The notes under the pieces: model-generated
What the model was told of the DNA's origin: nothing
What the model saw: only the letters and a program-made list of their open reading frames with translations
Databases searched by the model: none
Shown here: piece after piece, positions 10,400 to 20,294 of the stretch
Numbering within the stretch: position 1 is the stretch's first letter
Layout of the letters: each line of letters opens with the position of its first letter
Origin: Calonectria ilicicola
Taxonomy: Eukaryota; Ascomycota; Sordariomycetes; Hypocreales; Nectriaceae
Direction of reading: 5' to 3'
Length of the DNA stretch: 64,000 nucleotides
Assembly (NCBI GenBank): GCA_020809705.1
Contig: CP085832.1
Location: 496,001 to 560,000, forward strand
Made by a program: the position numbers and the translations under genes

Positions 10400-12511
10400 A
10401 TGTATTTTGACAGTCGCCTCCTTCGGCGCTGGTCGCGCTTCGATTTCGACAAGGAATATGAACGACTCGGCGGCAAACACACACAGGACCGTGTCCACCT
10501 CCTTCTTCTACAGAGTGGAACAAACAGCGTGTTGCAACGAAGAATCGCGTCCCGCCCATTCCCTCAATTTGAACTGCAGGTTAATCGAGAGTACGATCGG
10601 CTTAGTCGCGACTTGTGGACTATCGGGAGAAGCTTTGATCACGTACTACATTTCGAACAGCGACATATCGAAGCTGGGAAAAGACAGACAGTGCACCTTG
10701 ACGAGGATTTAGCCCGAAGTCGAGCCCTTCCCAACAAGAAGCACCCCAAACCTCTGACGCGCGCTCATGCTGAGAAAAGTGTCAGAAATCGTTGGATTGA
10801 ATTAGGCATTTGGGCGGAAGAATGGGGTGATGTTGAGACTGGTCTCAATTTCACACCGTTCTGGGGCCATGAGGGAGTCAAGGAGCCTAAAAATCCAGAT
10901 GGGTCCGATTTCTCATGGGAGCAAAACATTGCCGAGTTTTGCCGTTGGGAAGAGTATGGAGAACAAGAAGGATGCTCCAAAGAAAAGGAAACCCCCAGCG
11001 GCCTTGGACCAGCCCATAGACCCCCAAGGGATGCCGACCAATATGTGGATATTTTGTTTCCATGCGGAATGGACAACGATTTCCCAGAGGTGCTGCCTTG
11101 GGAAAAGCGAGGGCTATTCTACGGCGGAGACCTTACCGTGAGCGATCGCCAAGCGTCTCGACCTCTATTTCAATTTCAAGCTCAGGTGCGTTTTGAGTTT
11201 GAGTGGATTCGAGATGAGTTCGCTTGGGAGAACCCCTATATAGCCATCAGTTTCTCTCAACTCATGGATGAAGCCTACTATAGCGTCAAAAGCAACTGGG
11301 TCAAGGACGATATTTGGCACCAAGATTGGAAAAAGTGGCCGGGGCCAAAGTGGGGTCATGAAATGCCACTCGAGGACCCCTTATGGGCAAAGAAGGAGGA
11401 TATGTATCGAGATCATGCAGCAAAGTGGGCGGCTTACAAGTATTGGCAACCTACCCCTCCCCCAAAACCCACAAATCGTCCTGATATTCTGTATATTCTA
11501 CAGTCAGGAGACGGTAGGAACGGAGAGTCGTCAACTGCCAACGAGGCCCCGAGTCGTGACGAAGAGGCTCCGGGCCAGGACGACGAAGCCCCAGGCCAGG
11601 ACGACGAAGCCCCAGGCCAGGACGACGAAGACCCAGGCCAGGACGACGAAGTACCAAACCAGGACGACGCTCCCCTACCGTCACGACCCGACCCCGACGA
11701 TGCCCTGACCCCGATCCCGATCGAACGAAATCGCCGCGTAGCACGTGCCAATACTCGAACCTCAACATCCCAAAACAATAATACCACGGCCTCACTCGAG
11801 GATTTTGGAACATCCTCTAAAGAAGTCAAAGCTGGGCCAAAAGACAAAGGCAAAGGCAAGGGAAAGGGTAAAGCCCCTGCATTACCTGCCCTCGACGAAG
11901 ATGTGTCGGCCGACGAGCAGAAGGTGTCTTCTAAGACGGCGAAACCGGGAAAGGCCGGCGCAAAGGGGAAAGGCAAAGCTCCTTTGTTGACAATGGAGGA
12001 CGAAGCTTCGTCCGAGGATGAACCCGCGCCAGCGACGAAAAAGGGAAAGACGGCAGCCAAGCCCAGCACCAAAGGAAAGGGAAAGGGAAAGGCCCCGGTG
12101 GTAGTTGTTCTTGAGGAAGATGTGTCGTCTGAGGAGCAAAAGGCTCCTCCTCAGAGGCCCAAGCCCAAAAGGTCTCGCACTAAAGGAAAGGGGAAAACCG
12201 CTTTAATTGACGAAACCGCGTCCGAGATCGAGCAAACACCAACAAAACGGAAGGTGATAACCAGGTCCATGGCCAAAGGAAAGGGTAAAGCCGGCGTATT
12301 GCATTCAGTCGACGAGGTCTTGTCCGATGATGGTCAGCCAGCGCCCAATACGACCAAAGGAGCCAAGATGGTGAAGCCAAAAGGGGACGGAGAGAGCTCT
12401 CTACCACAAGGTGTGAATGAAGCTCCGTCTAGGGGCAGGAAGCGAAAGGGGAGAAGCGCTACGGCTGAAGCTGACGCTGGGGGTGAGACAAAGAGGCACA
12501 AGTCGTCCTAA
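10400..12511 (+). CDS. Uncharacterised protein with duplicated W-rich module and repetitive charged tail
   Basis: Single open frame of 703 residues from the ATG at 10,400 (context CAACAATG); the frame is open upstream but only from non-ATG codons. Residues about 49-176 and 241-340 look like two diverged copies of one Trp/Arg-rich module. Both contain SRP.(F)QF..QV, then SV(R/K).(R/N)W(I/V)...IW..(E/D)W, then WGHE. Residues about 388-423 are five copies of a 7-residue repeat (EAPGQDD). Residues about 470-690 alternate basic KGKGKGKAP blocks with acidic (D/E)(D/E).SS(D/E)(D/E) blocks that resemble CK2 sites. The basic tail and KRK clusters suggest a nuclear, nucleic-acid- or chromatin-associated protein; that is inference. 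I recognise no named family. Confidence 0.7.
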   Translation: MYFDSRLLRRWSRFDFDKEYERLGGKHTQDRVHLLLLQSGTNSVLQRRIASRPFPQFELQVNREYDRLSRDLWTIGRSFDHVLHFEQRHIEAGKRQTVHLDEDLARSRALPNKKHPKPLTRAHAEKSVRNRWIELGIWAEEWGDVETGLNFTPFWGHEGVKEPKNPDGSDFSWEQNIAEFCRWEEYGEQEGCSKEKETPSGLGPAHRPPRDADQYVDILFPCGMDNDFPEVLPWEKRGLFYGGDLTVSDRQASRPLFQFQAQVRFEFEWIRDEFAWENPYIAISFSQLMDEAYYSVKSNWVKDDIWHQDWKKWPGPKWGHEMPLEDPLWAKKEDMYRDHAAKWAAYKYWQPTPPPKPTNRPDILYILQSGDGRNGESSTANEAPSRDEEAPGQDDEAPGQDDEAPGQDDEDPGQDDEVPNQDDAPLPSRPDPDDALTPIPIERNRRVARANTRTSTSQNNNTTASLEDFGTSSKEVKAGPKDKGKGKGKGKAPALPALDEDVSADEQKVSSKTAKPGKAGAKGKGKAPLLTMEDEASSEDEPAPATKKGKTAAKPSTKGKGKGKAPVVVVLEEDVSSEEQKAPPQRPKPKRSRTKGKGKTALIDETASEIEQTPTKRKVITRSMAKGKGKAGVLHSVDEVLSDDGQPAPNTTKGAKMVKPKGDGESSLPQGVNEAPSRGRKRKGRSATAEADAGGETKRHKSS
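11564..11668 (+). repeat. 21-bp coding tandem repeat (5 units)
   Basis: Five units of about GAAGCCCCAGGCCAGGACGAC encode EAPGQDD copies; the middle copies are nearly identical and the outer ones diverge, a usual minisatellite pattern. Confidence 0.85.
11845..12300 (+). repeat. Degenerate KGKGKAP-acidic coding repeats
   Basis: Roughly four to five modules of 40-55 codons, each starting with a Lys/Gly run (AAAGGCAAAGGCAAGGG-like DNA) followed by an acidic serine-containing block. Similarity is visible in both DNA and protein, indicating stepwise tandem expansion. Confidence 0.65.
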
Positions 12512-13425
12512 CGATGGTGTCTTTTTTGGAGTTTTCGTTGGAGCTTTTGTCGGAGCTTTTGTCGGGGTTTTGGGTGGAAGTATTTATTTATTGCGGAAGA
12601 GGCGTCGCTTGCTTTATTCGTTTTTGGTCTTTGCTATCTTGTCTTTGTTGGATGGATCAGAGTGGGGCCGCATCGCGATCGGCCGCCTGACGCAATCACT
12701 GGAAGCTTGGGCTTTGGGTTTTCGGGGGGGGTTGTGCCTCGTTCCAGCGGCTCTCACTGACCGACCTTTTCACTCGCTCTCCTTCAACGCGGCTTCTTGT
12801 CTCTCTCTTTTTTTCGATTTAATTTTCTTTATTTTCTTTTAGGATGAGGGGTGATGATGGCAGGTCTTTTGGTGTCCCTTTGGGCCGCTACCATCCTACC
12901 CGGTGCGTTCGCTCAGTGGTGGTCCCCCGGCTCAACCACCAAAAGCCCGGCGCTGCCAGGGAGGGGCTCATCATGCCAGCGGGGGAGGGAGTGAGGGGAG
13001 GGGGCACCTTCACCGTTTTGTCTGCCGAAGTCAACCTTGCTCCTCGTGCTTTTTATTTTCAGTCACATTTAGCATTTTAGTATCAAAACAGTCCTTTCCG
13101 CTTATGAATACGGTTGTCGTCTTCCTTTATTTGGTTTGTCCGGTTTTTTTTTTTTCGCTGTCGCACATGGGATTTGCACCCTGGTACCTTACAGGGAAGC
13201 TTCAGCACTGGCTGGCTGACACCTATCGCAATTCTTGAGTCGGCGACCACTGTCAGCCCTACGGCAACAAATCACCCCACCATAGCACAAATAGCGTCTT
13301 CACCACCATGCACATCGGATGGTAAACAACAGCAGCACCGTCTTTAGGAACCAACCACTTTTCCATTCTATCATCTAAACACGTGGTATAATGCACTACG
13401 CTGTCCGCCCATATTTTTTCACCGC
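12512..13425. other. Intergenic 3' region between convergent genes
   Basis: Both flanking genes end here. It contains GGAGCTTTTGTC direct repeats just after the stop (about 12,535-12,565) and long T-rich stretches (about 12,800-12,840, 13,140-13,155). No gene or RNA recognised. Confidence 0.45.
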
Positions 13426-14796
13426 TTAGCTGAGCCAGCCCTTGGGTCCGCCCCAGGTGCCCTTGACCATGGAGTTGAAGTAGACCCAGGGGAAGAAGTC
13501 CCTCTTCATGTAGTAAAACGCCGCGCGGGGCTCGCTCTGGTCCAACCCGAACCAGTCATCAAAAGTCTCCTTGGGTTCACCGCCGTACTTGAACTCGGCC
13601 AGGAGCAGCTTGCCGTACTGCGTGGGGATCGGGCAAGATGTGTAGCCGTCGTAGATCTGGGCCGGCTCCTGGCCCTCCATGGTGCCAATCAGGTTCTTGA
13701 CCAGGATAGGGGTTTGCGAAATGACGGCAGCCGCCGTCTTGGATGTAGGAAGGTTGGAGGCATCACCGATGGACCACACGTTGGGGTACTTGGTGTGGCG
13801 CAGCGTGGACTCGCTGACGTCGACGTAGCCGGCCTCGTTGGCCAGCTTGCTGTTCTTGACGAACGCGTGTGGGCCCATCTTGGGAACCACGTGCAAGAAG
13901 TCAAACTCCCTGGTCACCTTCTCCTGGCCGTTGGCAAATGTGGCCTTGTTGCCGTCAATTGAGAGCAGGTCGTGAGAGAAGAGACCTTCAACACCCCTCT
14001 CCTTGCGCAGCTCCTCGAGCTTGGCGCTGTACTTGGGCACACCAAACATGGTGGGCAGGCCCGTGGCAAAGCTGATCTTGATGGGCGAGGAAGATACGTT
14101 GCCGCCGTTGTACAGGCCCGCCTGCTTCCAGTGATCCAGGGCCAGCCACATGATCTTCTGGGGGGCACCGGCACACTTGATTACGCCTGCAGGCTGGGTA
14201 AAGATGGCATTGCCCTTCTGGAGCCGTTGAATGTTGGGGAAGACATTCTCGGACGTGTCAGCACCGTAAATGGTGGAGACTAGGCGCTTGGGATCAGCGA
14301 GCGCCTCGGGAAGACCCTCGATGGAGTCATAGTTGATCTTGATGCCGGGCACCACGACGAGCTGCTCGTATCCGAGCTTATCGCCATTGGCCAGCGAGAT
14401 GACGTTGTCCTCCGGGGAGAAGCTGCCAACAGCCGCATCGTAGAACTTAATCTTGGAATCGACGAGAGGCGCAAGGGGCCTTCGAGTGTCCTCGACGGTC
14501 TTGACGCCGCCGCCCACCAGCGTCCAGCCGGGCTGGTAGTAATGCCACTGGGCCGGGTCGACGACGGCAATGTCGTCCTGGGAGAACTTGCCCGAGCGGA
14601 GCAGCTGGTGGCTCACGTTGAGACCAGCGCTGCCGCCGCCGACGACGAGCACCTTGTGGGAGCGCGCAACGGCAACGGGCGGCGGCGGCGGTGGTGCAGC
14701 CTTTGGAGTTGTTGCCTTGGGCGTAGCTGCGGTGGCGGTAGCAAAGGCGCGGCGAGAGGCCGTACGGGCTACCAGTGATGCGCGGGCGGTGAACAT
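13426..14796 (-). CDS. Sulfide:quinone oxidoreductase, mitochondrial
   Basis: Single exon, 456 residues from the ATG at 14,796; the longer open frame upstream begins with TTG. The enzyme oxidises H2S at the inner mitochondrial membrane, passes electrons to ubiquinone and yields a persulfide on a thiol acceptor. The N-terminus is Arg/Ala-rich without acidic residues (a matrix-targeting presequence), followed by a Pro-rich linker. The FAD-binding VVGGGSAGLN lies at residues 51-60. The two redox cysteines expected of the eukaryotic family are present in their typical settings: C208 (VIKCAGAPQK) and C388 (TSCPIPT). The length matches the family (S. pombe Hmt2/human SQOR type). It is transcribed head-to-head with the persulfide-dioxygenase-like gene at 15,696, its logical pathway partner. 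High confidence. Confidence 0.93.
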   Translation of the reverse strand: MFTARASLVARTASRRAFATATAATPKATTPKAAPPPPPPVAVARSHKVLVVGGGSAGLNVSHQLLRSGKFSQDDIAVVDPAQWHYYQPGWTLVGGGVKTVEDTRRPLAPLVDSKIKFYDAAVGSFSPEDNVISLANGDKLGYEQLVVVPGIKINYDSIEGLPEALADPKRLVSTIYGADTSENVFPNIQRLQKGNAIFTQPAGVIKCAGAPQKIMWLALDHWKQAGLYNGGNVSSSPIKISFATGLPTMFGVPKYSAKLEELRKERGVEGLFSHDLLSIDGNKATFANGQEKVTREFDFLHVVPKMGPHAFVKNSKLANEAGYVDVSESTLRHTKYPNVWSIGDASNLPTSKTAAAVISQTPILVKNLIGTMEGQEPAQIYDGYTSCPIPTQYGKLLLAEFKYGGEPKETFDDWFGLDQSEPRAAFYYMKRDFFPWVYFNSMVKGTWGGPKGWLS

Positions 14797-15695
14797 GGCG
14801 GGCAACTGACTCACGAGTGCAATTGATGATGTTGCGGTGGTGTGATTGAGGGCAGTCCGAAAACTCAATGGCTTTTTGATCGACTTATTGCGAGCCGCCG
14901 ACCCTGGATTAATAAACGCGCGGGCCGTCTTTATCGCCGAATACCGTTAAGCCGCATGAAGTGGTACCATGCAGGAACGCTCCGCGTCTGGAAGCGGATT
15001 AGCGTCACCCACTCCGACGGGCCGTCGGGGGGATCACATCGCAGATGCAAAGGATGCGGTGGAGCGGAGACGAGCATGTTTTTTGTGGTCAGATGGCATC
15101 GACCGAGGCTGGGGGCGCGCGTGAGACGACGAGGGGAAAAAAAAGAGTTTGGGCGAGGGTGCGTTGTCGTGTGTGTATGTGTACGTGTATTGTTGTTGTG
15201 GCGGCGGAACAAGCGCTGTAATACTCAATCAAAGGCGCCGCCCCAGCAGAATGGCTTGCACCACCACGCCTGTCCGCTAGCTAACCACATGCAAGACACG
15301 ATTCACAACCCCAACACCAGATCTCCGGGTCGGGTCTCAGTAGGGATGTACGGCTATACGATACGTACCAGGCCCAGACCCAGGCCTAGCTAGTCCCAGA
15401 CCCAGACACGGACCCGAAAACATGGCTTTTTCGCGTCCCGGGAGTCGGACTGGGGCGCGGCAACTTGGCCTAATCGGGCATCCCCCCCTCGGCGACCTCA
15501 CGGCCACCTCCCGGCCGTGGTCGCCGACTGCACCACGCCAGACCACGGAAGACCACGGAATGGCCTGCGCGCTCGGCGACTCAAGGTCAGCGCGTCGTCA
15601 ACCGTCTTATTAACCCAGCCTCATCTTGCATTGATTTCTTGCCCTTTGAGTTTGCATAGGCAATCCTGAGAACACCGACGCTTACCACTGTCACA
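14797..15695. promoter_or_regulatory. Shared divergent promoter of the sulfide-oxidation pair
   Basis: 899 bp between two start codons pointing outward. It is GC-rich with several CCCAGACC/CAGGCC and CGGCCACC/CCGTGGTC-type short repeats (about 15,365-15,415 and 15,500-15,560) that could be regulator sites. A GTGTGT(A/C) stretch lies at 15,165-15,190. No specific factor site can be assigned by eye. Confidence 0.5.
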
Positions 15696-16914
15696 ATGAA
15701 GGCCCTCCGACCCCAGATTTCCGCCGCTTCCTCTTGGCGCGCCCATCCCCTCGCCTCCAGACTCTGCTGCCCTGCCACGCTTGCAGGGACTATAAAGCAA
15801 CCGTCTGGAAGCAAACCTGCCCTTTACACCACCCAAGCATCTTCACGACGCAATCCCTCTGCCAAGCCCGCTTTCTGCAAAGCATCCTGCCCAAAGACGC
15901 CTTTCTGCCAACGTTCCCCCTTCACCCCCACCAAAACCCGTGTTTCATACGCAACCGCAGCCAACATGACCACCGAGCCCATCATCCACAGCATTTTTGA
16001 GCCCAAGACTTTCACTTGGCAGTACATAGTCGCTGACCCGGCCACTCTCAATGCCATCATCATTGACTCTGTCCTGGATTATGACCCAGTCACCCAAGCC
16101 ATCACCACCCAGTCCGCCGATGCCCTCATCGCGTTGGCCAAAGAAAAGGGCTACAAGATTGAGAGAATCCTCGAGACTCATGCCCACGCCGACCATCTGA
16201 CTGCGGCAGCCTATCTCCAGACTCGCCTAGTCGAAGAGCAAGGCTTCAAGCCCTCGATTGGCATCGGCAAGCGCATCGGTCAGGTCCAGGCGCTGTTTGG
16301 CCAAAAGTACGGCATCCCCAAGGTCGAGTACGAGCAAGTCGTCGACAAGCTCTTTGAGGACGACGAAGTCTTTGACCTTGGCAACATCAAGGCCAGCGTC
16401 ATGCATCTTCCCGGCCACACCCCAGACCACCTAGGCTACAGAATCGGAGGTAAGATCACTCACCACCCGCTTCATCAAATAACCAGCTAACACGCGACCT
16501 CTAGACAATGTCTTTTGTGGCGACTCCCTCTTCCACGCTGACATTGGAACCGCGCGCTGCGACTTCCCCGGCGGAAGCGCAAACAGCCTCTTCAACTCGG
16601 GCCGCAAGCTGCTCAGCCTGCCGGACCACGTCAAGATCTGGACGGGCCACGATTACCCATCCGGGGACCGCAAGGCGCCGTCCGCTTGGATGAGCGTCGA
16701 GGAGCACCGCAAGCAGAACAAACACCTCAAGGACGGTGTTACTGAGGAGGAGTTCGTCGCGATGCGCCAGGAGCGCGACTCCACCCTGGCGGCGCCGAGG
16801 CTGCTGGACCAGTCGCTGCAGATCAACATCCGCGCCGGCCGGCTCCCGGCCCCGGCCGAAAACGGGTCGCGGATGCTGCACCTTCCGCTCAAGACCGCGG
16901 GAGCAGAATGGTAA
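15696..16914 (+). CDS. Persulfide dioxygenase-like metallo-beta-lactamase-fold hydrolase (ETHE1-type), mitochondrial
   Basis: Two exons, 15,696-16,449 and 16,505-16,914, with a 55-bp intron; 387 residues. The expected reaction is oxidation of glutathione persulfide to sulfite, the step after sulfide:quinone oxidoreductase. The MBL-fold metal site is visible: THAHADH (H162, H164, D166, H167) and HLPGH (H241). GDSLFHADIGTARCD follows, the post-splice pattern of this subgroup, and then WTGHDYP. Residues 1-90 form a long Arg/Ser/Ala-rich extension typical of a mitochondrial presequence. A second in-frame ATG at 15,966 (residue 91) begins exactly at the catalytic domain and could give a cytosolic form. 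A broader glyoxalase II-like hydrolase is the alternative, but the GDSLF...TARCDF signature and the neighbour favour the persulfide family. Confidence 0.85.
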
Positions 16915-18309
16915 ATGATGACTATTTTTTTTTTCGGGGATCCGATGGTCCTTACGATTACCCCTTCGTTTTCTGCGTGTAGCTATTGTTTTTCTTTTGG
17001 TGATTGGTTCGCCGACATACCCTTCCTTGAGCCTGAATTCGATCACTTGTACATACACCTGGGATGAAGTTGGTAGCGGCTGAGATGACACGTTACGGGT
17101 CGCTGAATGACGTCAGATTGAAACCTGAACAATGAAATCAATTAAATTAATCCAATGATATGAAACACTGATGATTCCCCTACTACCGTGCATGTGTCCG
17201 ATTTCCCACTGAGCATACATTGCGTATTAGCTGCTAACCGTGGGGCTTGTGAGCTCTAGGGTAGGTTGGAACGGGTGGAAAAGAATGTACTATTCTCCTT
17301 AAAGCCTATCAGTAGAACGTTTAATTTCTTTTCAAAAGATGTATTTTGTAATATAAAGTGAACTTGCGATAAAAACCAGAGTAGAAAAGGTAAGAAAAGA
17401 GGAGATTCTGTCACGATCATGTTGGCTATGAAGTCTCAGTTTAAGCTTGTCCTCCGTGTCTAAGCTTAACTTTACTCAACCAGATCAGCGAAAGATCACA
17501 ATTCCTCAACGAGGTGGATTAAAAATCTCAACATAGTGAACTATACAGGATCTAAAACCTCACCGGCATAATAAAATCGGCTCCTTTATATTGCCAAGGC
17601 CCATTTTGATGAATCATGAGTCCTTGATACCTCGCTTGTGATGATGATCATCTTGACTTTACCGTTTTGGCTTCGACACCGATGACTAATCGGACTTCTC
17701 CACATCGGAAAATTCAAGCTTAGTGAGTGGATGAACGAAAAGAACGAGCAAGCACTCATTCAGCGCGAATGTGCAATCTGTCCATTCCGGCTTTTATTGT
17801 GTTTCCTTTTCTTTTTTTTTTCGGTTTCGTATTGTCCGTTTTGGTGTTTAATTTACTATAACTACTATTTCGATTGAGAATTATACTACTGTCTTGCTTC
17901 CTGGCACTGGTACGCACGAGCCTTGCGACAAGTTACGTGAGCGGAGCGGAGCGGAGTGGGAATGACTTCTCTGCCAAACCATAAATGCAAGACCCGAGAG
18001 CCAAGCATCAACGTGCTGTGCACTATGCGGATCCACTTACAGGGATCGTATAGTAAAAATGTTGGTCTTGCATACTCCACAATCATCATCTAGGCGGATC
18101 TTGTTGTTCCCATAGCTAATGGTGGGCAATTTCTTGTGCTTTCGGCGAATAGCCGGGACTTAAGATTCCCGAAAGCTCCGACGGAGGTGAAGTTATCTAT
18201 ATGTGCTGGCGTATAATATATAAGATCTCAACATGCCCTATTTAATTCTTTCCTCATCGTGCCTGGAGATAAAAATCACCAGCAACACTTCAGTCATTCT
18301 TTTATAACA
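16915..18309. other. Intergenic region
   Basis: Moderately AT-rich, no supported gene. A GGAGC tandem lies at about 17,940-17,956. The 3' part carries TATAATATATAAG at about 18,213, some 95 bp before the next ATG, a good core-promoter candidate. Confidence 0.45.
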
Positions 18310-19383
18310 ATGGTGTCACTTAAATCCCACCTGGTTGCCGCCCTTTGGGCTTCTGCAGCATCTGCAACCTATCTTTTTCTGCCCGACAACCATACTACTT
18401 GGAAGAATGTAAGTAGCATAGATTCAACCCGGAATCCGGAGATTATGGAACGACAAGGACGCTAATCTCACCTCAAGACCCGAATTCCATCCCTCATCGA
18501 TCTCTCAGAGGATCAAAATAGCGGATCTTACTTTACCACTGCCTTCGTCACCGCAACCACCGGGCAGCAGTTTCTCGTCGTCCACCACCAGTATGCTGTG
18601 TTCTGCAAGTCATCTGTCTTCGATCTAGAGACATTGGAGTACCGGAAATACGTCGAGACCTGCCAGCTCACCGATGAGACCAAGACGTTGACTTCGGATT
18701 CCGTCAGCCTCCAATTCGCCAATTTTTCCTTCAACACGGCTGCGTCTGACAAGATTTCTGAGCTCGAATTGTTTGCCAAGTCTCCAGAATATTCCTTCAA
18801 TCTCGATGTCGAGTCCAAGACCTCCAAGGTGGTCCTTAATGGCGGCAATGGCGTCGTTGCTTGGGGACCCAACGGTGCCAATTCCACCCATTGGTCGATT
18901 CCTGCAGCTCGCACCTCGGGTAACATCACAATTGGAGACAATGATCCCCTAGAGCTCGATCCAGACCACTCGTTTACTTGGTACGACCATCAGATTACTA
19001 GCGGCGCCCCAGACAACTTCACTTGGTTTGAGGTTCACTTCCCCGACCCCAATGTCCGCGTGAGCATCTGGGCATACGACAGGCCCGACACCAACGATGC
19101 CTTCAGGTATGCCACCGTGCGTCTGGGCCAAGAGACTACGCTGGTGCTTCCGTACACTTTCGAGCCGGATTGGAACAACGTCTGGGTGTCTCCAGCAACG
19201 AACCATACCTACCCTCAGAGCTGGACCCTGAAGTTTGACAATGGCGACTACCTGAAGCTCAAGTCTGTTAAGGATGACCAAGAAATCATGGAGGGTGCAT
19301 GGACTGGGTTCATTACTGCCGACCGCAGCAAGTTTTTCGGCCAGACTCGCGGCTATGGAGTGGGTGATGTCATTTACACCTAA
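18310..19383 (+). CDS. Secreted CrtC/AttH-like hydratase (kievitone hydratase-related)
   Basis: Two exons, 18,310-18,408 and 18,478-19,383, across a 69-bp intron; 334 residues. Starts with a signal peptide (hydrophobic core LVAALWASAASA, cleavage likely near residue 19). Several N-glycosylation sequons are present. The body matches the lipocalin-like two-domain family that includes bacterial hydroxyneurosporene synthase and fungal kievitone hydratase; the recognisable stretch is SFTWYDHQ...DNFTWFEVHFPDPN followed by a long beta-rich C-terminal half. Members hydrate or isomerise hydrophobic isoprenoid or phenolic substrates; the substrate here cannot be read from sequence. It is followed on the same strand by a secreted rhamnosidase-like gene. 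Family call moderate, reaction uncertain. Confidence 0.65.
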
Positions 19384-20294
19384 AGGTTTCAAGACACGAG
19401 GAAATCCTGTAAAGGGATATCGGATATTATTGAGAGCCTGAGACATTCTCCAAAACTTATTTAGTATTCTTATGTATGATAGCTTTTTAAAGATTGATAC
19501 GATAGAGTAATCAGATTGCTTGTGGATATTTCCACACTTGACATTTTGCCAACCCCTGGCTGTTTCATGTCCTTGCTCTCTCAGCTCCATATATTATGCA
19601 AAATAATTAATATGAGGGCGCATATAACCTGGGCTGGAGTGGGGATCTGGGGTAAATTAAAAGGCTCATCGAGAGCTGCAACGTCAAAATCTGCAAGCAG
19701 CCCCCTGCATTCACTCAATTGCCATTAAAGTTTGCTTCAAGGCGTGATTGGTTTATTCGTACGAAGTTGGGGAGTCTCCACAGAGCCGGAGAGTTAGCAA
19801 CAAACCCGACCCGTAGTTCGGCTCCGAACCGAAGGGATCCCGGCTCAAACTTGAACAATACGAAACACAATGAGATAAAAGCACCACGTCCCAAACTACA
19901 TCAATTCAATTTCTGAATGCTCCCTTGATGCACGCATTTTATAATGTAGGGAAAAGGCTGAATTGGAATTTTTTCGTTCAATAAAGCGAATGAGGACACA
20001 AATTTCCATAACGCTCATCTAGTTGAAATACACCCAACCAGTGGCGCCAAAACCCCCCAAAACCCCGAGCCGAACAAGCCCCAGTTTTCACCGCCCGAAA
20101 GCAACATAAGAGGGGAAATTTCTATCATCGCCCGCGAGGCCATGCCATTTTCAAGTAACCGGTCCGATTAGAATGGGCGACGTAACGTCTCTAGTTAATC
20201 CCGCATGGATTGGGACGAAGGCGGGGGAGTATAAATGTAGGACGTTGTCGGGATTTCGGATTCGAGCCACCTCAAGCACTGCTCATCCTTGGTC
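19384..20294. other. Intergenic region
   Basis: No gene supported. A TATAAAT element at about 20,230 lies 65 bp before the next start codon. The sequence around 20,040-20,075 is C/A-rich (AAAACCCCCCAAAACCCCG). Confidence 0.45.

Noticed and set aside
11434..12072. 212-codon minus-strand frame with serine-rich repeats
   Set aside because: Antisense reading of the EAPGQDD and KGKGK coding repeats; no independent start or splice evidence.
13140..13200. tRNA-like B-box (GTGCAAATCCC on the minus strand)
   Set aside because: No matching acceptor, D-arm or anticodon arm could be folded around it.
13714..14778. Several long frames antisense and out of frame to sulfide:quinone oxidoreductase
   Set aside because: GC-rich third positions create open shadow frames; the oxidoreductase frame has complete family motifs.
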